Source: JAEZDP01 sp044508265 (lineage in GTDB: Bacteria; Acidobacteriota; Vicinamibacteria; Vicinamibacterales; Vicinamibacteraceae). Taken from it: 28,737 nt of DNA. Positions 7,464-14,350 of this stretch are shown here, one piece after another (positions within the stretch are counted from its first letter, which is position 1; each line of letters begins with the position of its first letter). The notes beneath the pieces are model-generated. The model saw nothing but the letters and a program-made list of their open reading frames with translations. It was not told the origin of the DNA and did no database searches. Made by a program: the position numbers and the translations under genes. Where the stretch lies: assembly GCA_044508265.1 (NCBI GenBank), contig JBIQIB010000051.1:1-28737 (forward strand), in the 5' to 3' direction.

Positions 7464-9826
7464 CACTCTCCCGCCTTGAGCACCGCCACCATGTCGAGGT
7501 GGTCCACCCGACGGCGGACCACCAGGCCCGAGAAGGTGCTCGCCACGATCACCGTCAACGCCGACCATGCCGCCATGCGCGCGGACACGTCGATCGAGAA
7601 CCGCATCACCTCGCTGCTGAACGCCGTCGAGATGACCCCGCTCAGCGCATGGCCAAGCAGGATGCCGGGAGGAATGGCGACAGTCGTCAGCACCGCAAGC
7701 TCCCCCAGAAGGATGGCCGAGACTTCCCGGCGCGTGAATCCGAGCACCCGCATGCTGGCCAGTTCGCGGCTCCGCTCCGCCAGCGAGATCCTCGCGGCGT
7801 TGTACACGACGCCGAACGCGATGATGCCCGCGAAGATGACGTTCATCGAGATCGTCAGCCAGAGGTTCTGCGCCATGATCTCGCGGAAGTTTCGCAGCGC
7901 GTCGCCGATGAACGCCACGTCGGCCACCGCGGGCGTCGCCTTCAGCGTGCGCGACAGGCTCGCCTCGGCCGCGGGATCGACCAGCAGGTACGCGCCGGAC
8001 ACGACGGGCGACTCCCGCAGCAGCCGGTGCATCGCGCGCCGCTCCATGTACGCCGACAAGCCCAGGGCATCATCCACTGTCGCTGCTACGGGCAGCAGGA
8101 ACGAGTCACGACGTCCTTCGAGCACGTCCACCTGCACCGTCGCGCCAGGCCCGACGTCGAGGGCGCGCGCAAGCGCCGTCGAAAGGACGAGCCCGCCCGG
8201 CGGCAGCGACTGCGGACGCCGTTCCAGACTCACGATCCGGTTCAGTTGTGCATCGACATCGCGTCCCTGCCACGAGACCGTGCGCGCGCGATGGCCCGCG
8301 CGCACGCGGGCCCCGACCGCCCGATACGTCTCGACCTGCACAACGCCAGGCAGCCTGTCGATCGCGTGAACCGCATGCGCGGCGCGCGGCTCGACGAACG
8401 TCACCGCGACGTCGTGGCGCTGACCGTACGTGAAGATCGTGTCGATGAGACCCGTGATCGACTCGAGCATCGCGAAGCCGACCACGAGGATCGCGACGGC
8501 GCATGCCATGCCCACCACCGACGTCGCGGTGCGCATCGGCTGGCGTTCGAGGTTGCGCAGCACCATCCGCGCGGACGTGGACAGCGCCGGCTTGAGCAGA
8601 CGGGCCTCGAACAGGCTGCGGCGGAACCGTGTGGGTACCTCGGGCCGCATCGCCTCGGCCGGTGGAATGCGTGCCGCCCGCCGCACCGCTGCCCACGCGC
8701 CGAGCGCGACCGCGACGAGGCTGCCGCCGCCGGCCAGCAACGCCACGCCGCCCGACAGTCCGAAGTCGAGCACCGGGAACCGGAAGTAGTCGTTGTAGAC
8801 CTGCACGATCATGCCGCCCATCCACGCGCCTGCGGCCACGCCGAGCAGGATGCCGATCGACGCGATGACCACCGCCCACCCGAGATAGTGACGGGCGATC
8901 GCGCCGTTGCCGTAGCCGATGGCCTTGAGCGTGGCAATCTGCGCGCGCTGCATGGCCACGGCCCGCGTGAGCGCGACGTTCAGGACGAACGCCGCGACGG
9001 CGAGGAAGATGAGCGGCACCGCGACGCCGAAGCTGCGCAGCTGCTCGAACTCGCTCTGCAGCATCCAGTTCGACGCCTGGCGCTCGCGGGCGACGGCCCC
9101 GAGGCTTCCGTACGGCTCGAGCATGCGGTCCACGTCGGCGATCACGGCGTCCACTGACGCATCGCGCGCCAGATCGATCACGAGGTCGTTGAAGGCGCCG
9201 TCGAGATCGAACGCCGCGGCCAGCGCTTCACGGGCCATCCAGAAGACGCCGTAGCTGCGGTCGTCGGGAATCAGCGCGCCGGGCCGGATCGTGTAGACGA
9301 ACTCGGGAGACAACGCGATGCCGACGATCGTCAGCACCCGGCGGCGGCCGTTCACGATGGCGCCGACGCTCGCGCCCGGCTGCAGCCCGTGGGCACGGCA
9401 GAAGGCTTCGCTGGCGATGACCTCGTCCGGACGTCCCGGCTCGATCCATCGGCCTGCACGCAGGAACAGGTCGTTCAGGCGCGGGCGGCGATCGGCGGGA
9501 ATCGACACGAGCCGTCCCGCGGCGGGGGCGTCCATCCCCTCGACGTCGAGCGTCACGTCCACGACGACGCGCGGCTCCGCGATTGCCACGCCGGGCAGCG
9601 CGGCCACCTCGCTGACCACCGCGTTCGGCGCGCGGACGAGGCTGACGAACACGTCAGCGAACCGCTGCTGCGCGTAGTACCTGTCGGCCGTGCGCTGCAG
9701 CGAATCGAACGTCGACAGGTACATCACGCACATCGCGACGCCCGCCGCGATGACGAGCGCGATGGCCAGCGCCTGGCCGCGCATCGCGAGGACGTCGCGC
9801 ACGAGCTTTCGATGGAGTGGGCGCAT
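7463..9826 (-). CDS. FtsX-type ABC transporter permease
   Basis: This 787-residue inner-membrane protein has two FtsX-like permease modules. Predicted membrane helices lie at about 17-37, 268-292, 315-340, 358-383, 436-456, 655-678, 703-731 and 750-772, with large MacB-type periplasmic domains after the first and fifth. FtsX signatures include RAQIATLKAIGYGNGAIARHYL (about 294-315) and RSRELASMRVLGFTRREV (about 685-702). It starts 10 nt after the ATPase stop and overlaps the HlyD gene by one base, so ATPase, permease and adaptor form one operon. The architecture resembles DevBCA/MacAB-like exporters of lipids, peptides or antibiotics. No outer-membrane TolC-like gene is adjacent. Confidence 0.9.
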   Translation of the reverse strand: MRPLHRKLVRDVLAMRGQALAIALVIAAGVAMCVMYLSTFDSLQRTADRYYAQQRFADVFVSLVRAPNAVVSEVAALPGVAIAEPRVVVDVTLDVEGMDAPAAGRLVSIPADRRPRLNDLFLRAGRWIEPGRPDEVIASEAFCRAHGLQPGASVGAIVNGRRRVLTIVGIALSPEFVYTIRPGALIPDDRSYGVFWMAREALAAAFDLDGAFNDLVIDLARDASVDAVIADVDRMLEPYGSLGAVARERQASNWMLQSEFEQLRSFGVAVPLIFLAVAAFVLNVALTRAVAMQRAQIATLKAIGYGNGAIARHYLGWAVVIASIGILLGVAAGAWMGGMIVQVYNDYFRFPVLDFGLSGGVALLAGGGSLVAVALGAWAAVRRAARIPPAEAMRPEVPTRFRRSLFEARLLKPALSTSARMVLRNLERQPMRTATSVVGMACAVAILVVGFAMLESITGLIDTIFTYGQRHDVAVTFVEPRAAHAVHAIDRLPGVVQVETYRAVGARVRAGHRARTVSWQGRDVDAQLNRIVSLERRPQSLPPGGLVLSTALARALDVGPGATVQVDVLEGRRDSFLLPVAATVDDALGLSAYMERRAMHRLLRESPVVSGAYLLVDPAAEASLSRTLKATPAVADVAFIGDALRNFREIMAQNLWLTISMNVIFAGIIAFGVVYNAARISLAERSRELASMRVLGFTRREVSAILLGELAVLTTVAIPPGILLGHALSGVISTAFSSEVMRFSIDVSARMAAWSALTVIVASTFSGLVVRRRVDHLDMVAVLKAGE

Positions 9827-9836
9827 GTCGGTCGCT

Positions 9837-10571
9837 TCACCAGCGCAACTGGTCCGGACGCTGACGCGACGTGTTCACGTCGATGCGGCTGATCCGGCCA
9901 TCCGACAGATGCACGACGCGGTGCGCCAGGCCGGCGATGGCCGCGTTGTGCGTGATGAGGACCGTTGCCGTGCCGAGATCCGCGTTCACGCGCGTGATGG
10001 CCTCGAGCACGATGATGCCGGTGTGCACGTCGAGCGCGCCCGTCGGCTCGTCGCAGAGCAGCACGCCGGGACGCTTGGCGATGGCTCGCGCGATGGCGAC
10101 ACGCTGCTGTTCGCCGCCCGACAACTGCGCCGGAAAGTGGTCGAGGCGATGCCCCAGCCCTACCAGGTTCAGCGCGTCTTCGGGTGGCAGCGGATCGTCG
10201 GCAATGTCGGTGACGAGCGCGACGTTCTCGCGTGCGGTCAGGCTGGGGATCAGGTTGTAGAACTGGAACACGAACCCGACGTCGCGCCGGCGGTACTCGG
10301 TGAGTTCCTCTTCGCTGGCGGTCGTCAGATCGCGCTCGCGGAAGCGCACCGATCCGCTCGTCGCGACGTCGAGGCCGCCGATGATGTTGAGCAGCGTCGA
10401 CTTGCCACTGCCCGACGCGCCGAGCAGCACCAGCAGTTCGCCTTCGTGGACGTCGAGGTCCGCGCCGCGCAGCGCCTCGACCACGACGTCGCCGACGACG
10501 TAGCGCTTGGTCACGCCGCGCGCCGACAGCACGACCTCGCCTGCTGCCTGTGCCGTGGCCGTCGCGCCCAT
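9837..10571 (-). CDS. ABC transporter ATP-binding protein (LolD/MacB type)
   Basis: This 244-residue ATPase has Walker A GASGSGKST (51-59), Q-loop Q103 in VFQFYNL, signature LSGGEQQRVAIARA (150-163), Walker B VLLCDEPTGALD (170-181) and switch H208. The EPTGALD stretch and FQFYNL place it in the LolD/MacB/FtsE group that energises FtsX-type permeases. It is the first gene of the exporter operon. ATG 10571 begins 20 nt from the GGGG end of repeat element C, which runs divergently, so the promoter must lie in or beyond that element. Confidence 0.93.
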   Translation of the reverse strand: MGATATAQAAGEVVLSARGVTKRYVVGDVVVEALRGADLDVHEGELLVLLGASGSGKSTLLNIIGGLDVATSGSVRFRERDLTTASEEELTEYRRRDVGFVFQFYNLIPSLTARENVALVTDIADDPLPPEDALNLVGLGHRLDHFPAQLSGGEQQRVAIARAIAKRPGVLLCDEPTGALDVHTGIIVLEAITRVNADLGTATVLITHNAAIAGLAHRVVHLSDGRISRIDVNTSRQRPDQLRW

Positions 10572-10590
10572 GCCGGACAGTCTAGCGGGT

Positions 10591-10686
10591 GGGGTCAGGT
10601 CTCGAGAACGCGCACGAAGGGGGTCAGGTCTCGAGAATGACGCCGGACGGGGTCAGGTCTCGCCGCGGCAGTGACGCAGAATCTGC
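10591..10686 (+). repeat. Composite repeat element C (3 x 13-mer + palindrome)
   Basis: GGGGTCAGGTCTC is at 10591-10603, 10620-10632 and 10649-10661 (period 29 twice). GCAGAATCTGC is at 10676-10686, again 27 bp after the start of the last copy; total 96 bp. It lies between the hydrolase stop (10757) and the ABC ATPase start (10571), with its GGGG end 19 nt upstream of that start codon and on the opposite strand to both genes. The first two units both continue as GTCTCGAGAA. Confidence 0.95.
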
Positions 10687-10756
10687 AACCGTTAGCGGCG
10701 TCACCGCCGCCCTCAGACAACCGCGCCATGCCGTGCGCGCATGACCAGTTCACCCA

Positions 10757-12571
10757 TCACCGCATCTCGCCCTGTGCCAGGACCCGTGCGAGCGCTCCCA
10801 TGCCGCCTGCGCGCTGCAGTCCAGGCACGAACGCCGCCTTCGCCAGCGTGTCGTCGTCGCCGGCCAGGCCTTCGAGTCCCTGGATCAGGCGGACGCTCCC
10901 GGGAGGCACCAACACGCTTGCCAGCGCAGCCCAGTACCTCGCGTTGCCGACGGCCGTCACCTCGATCGGTGCCGCGCCGCGCCCGCGGCGCGCCGTCGCA
11001 TCCGTCAGCCATCGAACCGCCGTCACGAGATCCTGTACGCGCGCCTGATCGTCGCTGAGGTTGAACGTCAGGAAGTGCTCGACCTCGCGATTCCGCGCGA
11101 CACGAGAACTGCCCGTCTGGAACGCTTCGACCACGAGCACCGGCCGCCCCGCGCGCACCGCCGCCTCCACGTCGGGCAGCGCGCGTCCGGCGTCGAGGCC
11201 ATCCTCGTGGACGGCCAGCAGCGGCACTCCCCTGCCCTGGCGGTACCAGACGCGCACGCGCTCGCCCGCCTCCTCCCGTCGAAGCACGCCAGCCGACTCG
11301 TCGTGGACCACGCGTTCCGGCCACACAGCTTCAGTGACGGACACGAGCCGCCGCCGCAGTTCCTCACTGTCGCTCGTCGCGTCGGTCTGCCGGCGCGCCG
11401 CCTCCCGCCAGGAGGCAAACAGCGCGTCGAGCCCGCGCGTGCCCTGCGGCCGCTCGATGCCGTGCCATGCCTGCACGTCGGCGAGCGCCTCTACGCGCAG
11501 GCCGCGTTCCTCGACCGGCACAGTCCGGCCGAATGCCTGCGTGTTCATGAACCGGTACACGGCCTCGCGACTGCCCTGGTGGTAGTTGTGCGGCGCGTCG
11601 AACTGCTGCTCCGTGAGCGCGTCGACCGCGTCGTACAGCGCGTAGATCCGCCGAATCGCGGGCACCTCCTCTGTGGGCGCGTGGCTCGTCCAATCGCCCG
11701 TCGCCGACACGATCAACATGGGGCGCGGCGCGATCGCCGCGGCGATGTCGAGGTTCGACATGCCGTAACGCAGGCCGGGTGCGTTCTCGCACAGCGATCC
11801 GCCCTGCATGTATGCCGACACCATGTTCACCGGCGCCGCGTACGCGATGCGCGGGTCGATGGCCGCCAGCAGGAACACCTGCGTCGCGCCGCCCGACGCA
11901 CCTGTCGCGCCGATGCGCGCGGCGTCCACCTCCGGCAGCGCCTCGAGGAAGTCGACGACGCGCAACGAGTTCCAGAGCTGCAGTCCGAGCGGCCCGAAGC
12001 TCCAGAGCTGCTCGTGCGCACCGGTGAAGCCGTGCGGCACGTGCGTCGTGTCGCCATAGCCCACCATGTCGTAGGTGAAGACCACGTGGCCCTGCAGGGC
12101 GAGCTGCTGCGCACGTCCGGGCACCGACGCTATCGCGCTGTGCTCGAACCGCCCATACGTCCAGTGGCCGTGCGGCGACACCACAGCCGGATGCGGTCCG
12201 GCCGTCGTCGGGACGTACAGGTTGCCGGCGAGCAAGAAGCCCGGCCACGTCTCGAGAACGACGGTCTCGACCGTGTAGCCGTCCCGGACGAGTCTGCCGC
12301 GGCGTGTCACGTTCAGCGGCGTCCGTTCGGGCAGCGGGTCGAGCCCGGCGGCACGCAGGATGCGCGCGCGGACGCGGTCGCGATGCGCCTCCCACTCGGC
12401 GCGCGTCGCGAAGTGCCGCAACTCGACATGGGTGTCGGTGTCGGGCGTCAGCCGGTTGCGACGGTCGTCTGCGGCGGACGCCGGTGCGTCGTTCGCGGAC
12501 GGTTGCGCGAGCGCGGATGATGGTGTCGCGACCAGGCCAGCGAGCAGGCCGGCAAGGATGAGGCTGTGCAT
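10757..12571 (-). CDS. Exported alpha/beta hydrolase (acetylxylan esterase / dienelactone hydrolase-like)
   Basis: This is a 604-residue protein with a signal peptide at 1-23 (ending ALAQ). The hydrolase domain occupies roughly 100-345. The nucleophile elbow is GATGASGG (221-228) with S226. Plausible acid and base residues are D293 in SATGDWTSH and H328 in APHNYHQ. A His-Gly strand motif SPHGHW (132-137) lies before the nucleophile. The C-terminal 250 residues form a second, poorly conserved domain without recognised motifs. Related proteins are annotated as acetylxylan esterase or prolyl-oligopeptidase-like hydrolases acting on glycan esters; the substrate is not evident. ATG 12571 was chosen over an upstream in-frame start because it begins the signal peptide directly. 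It is divergent from the RRM gene. Confidence 0.8.
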   Translation of the reverse strand: MHSLILAGLLAGLVATPSSALAQPSANDAPASAADDRRNRLTPDTDTHVELRHFATRAEWEAHRDRVRARILRAAGLDPLPERTPLNVTRRGRLVRDGYTVETVVLETWPGFLLAGNLYVPTTAGPHPAVVSPHGHWTYGRFEHSAIASVPGRAQQLALQGHVVFTYDMVGYGDTTHVPHGFTGAHEQLWSFGPLGLQLWNSLRVVDFLEALPEVDAARIGATGASGGATQVFLLAAIDPRIAYAAPVNMVSAYMQGGSLCENAPGLRYGMSNLDIAAAIAPRPMLIVSATGDWTSHAPTEEVPAIRRIYALYDAVDALTEQQFDAPHNYHQGSREAVYRFMNTQAFGRTVPVEERGLRVEALADVQAWHGIERPQGTRGLDALFASWREAARRQTDATSDSEELRRRLVSVTEAVWPERVVHDESAGVLRREEAGERVRVWYRQGRGVPLLAVHEDGLDAGRALPDVEAAVRAGRPVLVVEAFQTGSSRVARNREVEHFLTFNLSDDQARVQDLVTAVRWLTDATARRGRGAAPIEVTAVGNARYWAALASVLVPPGSVRLIQGLEGLAGDDDTLAKAAFVPGLQRAGGMGALARVLAQGEMR

Positions 12572-12716
12572 GGCCGACACTCTACGACAGCTCGGTCCGC
12601 CGTTGTGGTACCGTCGTGTCGAACGCACAGCCGTTTCGCGCGCTCGGGGCTTCGAGCCTGCCTGACTCGATCGAGCCTCTCGTCAGTGGTGTCCGTCAGG
12701 CATGGAGTACACGCAC

Positions 12717-13118
12717 GTGGCCAAGAGCCTCTTCGTCGGCAACCTTCCGTTCCAGACCAGCGAGCCCGAGCTCGAGGAGTTGTTCGGCCAGATCGGCACC
12801 GTCGACACCGTGACCGTCATGCGCGACCGCATGACCGGGCGTCCGCGCGGCTTCGCGTTCGTCTCGATGGCGAACGACGAGGAGGCCGCCAAGGCGATTC
12901 AGCAGCTTGACGGCACGGCGCTCGGCGGGCGGACCATCGCCGTGAACGAGGCGCGTCCGCGGCCCGAGCGCGGGCCGGACGACCGTCCCCGCTGGGGCGG
13001 CGGTGGTGGTGGCGAGTACGGCGGCGGCGGTGGCTTTGGCGGCGGCGGGCATCGTCCTGGTGGCAGCCGCAAGGGTGGTGGCGGACGCGGGGGCAATCGG
13101 CGGGAGCCGCGCTGGTAA
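12717..13118 (+). CDS. Glycine-rich RRM RNA-binding protein
   Basis: This small protein has one RNA recognition motif and a low-complexity tail. RNP2 is LFVGNL and RNP1 is RGFAFVSM. After the domain, from about residue 90, the tail is rich in Gly and Arg with G-runs and RGG-like motifs, as in cyanobacterial and other bacterial Rbp proteins linked to cold or stress RNA handling. The start is debatable. ATG 12702 has no spaced ribosome-binding site. GTG 12717 has GGAG (12704-12707) at a 9-nt spacing and would give M-A-K-S-L-F-V-G-N-L, the usual family N-terminus, so GTG is preferred (133 residues). The stop is only 2 nt before repeat element D. Confidence 0.88.
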   Translation: MAKSLFVGNLPFQTSEPELEELFGQIGTVDTVTVMRDRMTGRPRGFAFVSMANDEEAAKAIQQLDGTALGGRTIAVNEARPRPERGPDDRPRWGGGGGGEYGGGGGFGGGGHRPGGSRKGGGGRGGNRREPRW

Positions 13119-13120
13119 GC

Positions 13121-13187
13121 GGGGTCAGGTCTCCGAAACGAGTGATTTCGGGGTCAGGTCTCGCCATCTGGAGGGTGCAGAATCTGC
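13121..13187 (+). repeat. Composite repeat element D (2 x 13-mer + palindrome)
   Basis: GGGGTCAGGTCTC is at 13121-13133 and 13150-13162 (period 29). GCAGAATCTGC is at 13177-13187, 27 bp after the start of the last copy. Here the palindrome extends outward: GGAGGGTGCAGA (13170-13181) pairs perfectly with TCTGCACCCTCC (13183-13194) around a single A. The GGGG end begins 2 nt after the RRM stop codon, and the palindrome ends 14 nt before the stop of the convergent aldo/keto reductase gene. The hairpin could also act as a terminator for both genes, although no T-run follows. Confidence 0.95.
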
Positions 13188-13208
13188 ACCCTCCCCCACC
13201 ATACGCCG

Positions 13209-14180
13209 CTACGGAATGGCGTTCTCGATCTCGGTCACGTCCTCTGACGAGAGTTCCAGTCCCGCTGCTCCCACCACGCCATCCACCTGCGCCGCCGACC
13301 GCCCACCCACGATGGCTGCGGTGACGGCCGGGTGGCGCAGCACCCACGCGATGGCGACCTCCCCCGGCGAGCGGCCGTGCCGCGCACCCACCGCACGCAA
13401 CACCTCCACCAGCGCCAGGTTCTTCGTCAGCTGAGGCTCCTGGAACTCCTTGTTGTTGCGCCGCCAGTCGCCTTCCGGCAGCTGTGCGATGCGCTCCCGT
13501 GTCATCGCGCCCGTCAGCAGCCCCGACAGCATGGGCGAGTACACGAGCACGCCGATGTCGTGCTCCTGGCAATACGGCAGCAGCTCACGTTCGACGTCGC
13601 GTCGCAGCAGCGAGTACGGCGGCTGGAGGCTGGCGACCGGCGCGATCGAGCGCGCGATGTTCAGGTCGGCGACCGTGAAGTTCGACACCCCGATGTGCCG
13701 CAGCTTGCCGGCGCGCTGCAATTCGGCCAGCGTCGTCCACGCTTCCTCCACGCTGCCGGGCGCGGGCGTCGGCTGCGCCGCCCACCGCGGCCAGTGGATC
13801 TGATAGAGGTCGATGCGGTCGACGGCGAGCCGGCGGAGGCTGTCCTCCACTTCCTGGCGGATGGACGCCGCGGTCAGGTTGTGCGACACGGTGCGTGTGT
13901 CGTCCCACACGAGGCTGCATTTCGTGAAGACGAGCGGCCGCTGCGCCTGCGGGATCTCGCTGAGCGCGCGCGCGACGACTTCCTCCGAATGCCCGAGTCC
14001 GTACGCCGGAGCGGTATCGATCCAGTTGACGCCGTGGTCGATCGCCCGCCTGATGGCCGCAATCGACGCCGCATCGTCCTGCGGCCCCCAGCCGAAACGC
14101 CATTCGCCGCCGATAGCCCAGGCGCCGAAGCCAACGCGGGTGATGTGAAGGTCTGTGGTGCCAAGTTGCCGTGTCTGCAT
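13209..14180 (-). CDS. Aldo/keto reductase
   Basis: This 323-residue NADP(H)-dependent cytoplasmic oxidoreductase has a TIM barrel. The catalytic tetrad is visible: D55 and Y60 in WIDTAPAYGLG, K87 in VFTKC and H129 in YQIHWPRW. The C-terminal cofactor region follows with AIVGGRSAAQVDGVVGAAGLELS. Length and motifs match the YajO/YhdN-type general aldo/keto reductases. The physiological carbonyl substrate cannot be inferred. The ATG at 14180 gives the standard N-terminus MQTRQLG. It sits alone between repeat elements D and E. Confidence 0.93.
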   Translation of the reverse strand: MQTRQLGTTDLHITRVGFGAWAIGGEWRFGWGPQDDAASIAAIRRAIDHGVNWIDTAPAYGLGHSEEVVARALSEIPQAQRPLVFTKCSLVWDDTRTVSHNLTAASIRQEVEDSLRRLAVDRIDLYQIHWPRWAAQPTPAPGSVEEAWTTLAELQRAGKLRHIGVSNFTVADLNIARSIAPVASLQPPYSLLRRDVERELLPYCQEHDIGVLVYSPMLSGLLTGAMTRERIAQLPEGDWRRNNKEFQEPQLTKNLALVEVLRAVGARHGRSPGEVAIAWVLRHPAVTAAIVGGRSAAQVDGVVGAAGLELSSEDVTEIENAIP

Positions 14181-14244
14181 GCCCCTAGGCTACAGGGGAC
14201 GCGGTCGGCTCGGTAGGACGGGGTCCGTCATGTGGACCGTCGTT

Positions 14245-14340
14245 GCAGAATCAGCCATTCCCTCGAGCCGAGACCTGACCCCATTCAGCTGCCTTCTGGA
14301 GACCTGACCCCACGCGAACGCATTCTCGAGACCTGACCCC
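14245..14340 (-). repeat. Composite repeat element E (3 x 13-mer + palindrome)
   Basis: On the minus strand GGGGTCAGGTCTC is at 14340-14328, 14311-14299 and 14282-14270 (period 29 twice). The terminal variant GCTGATTCTGC is at 14255-14245, 27 bp after the start of the last copy; total 96 bp. The GGGG end begins 10 nt after the stop codon of the kinase gene and on its strand. The other end is 64 nt before the aldo/keto reductase start. Confidence 0.93.
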
Positions 14341-14350
14341 ACCGTTCCCC

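Noticed and set aside
7079..9157. Large open frames on the plus strand opposite the ABC operon and elsewhere
   Set aside because: Their translations are Arg/Pro/Ala-rich without family motifs, while the opposite strand encodes clear, conserved proteins. They are mirror frames of GC-rich genes.
10591..10686. CRISPR array interpretation of the repeat-spacer pattern
   Set aside because: Repeats are only 13 bp with 16-bp spacers, copy number is two or three at each of six loci, each array ends in the same palindrome, and no cas gene is present.
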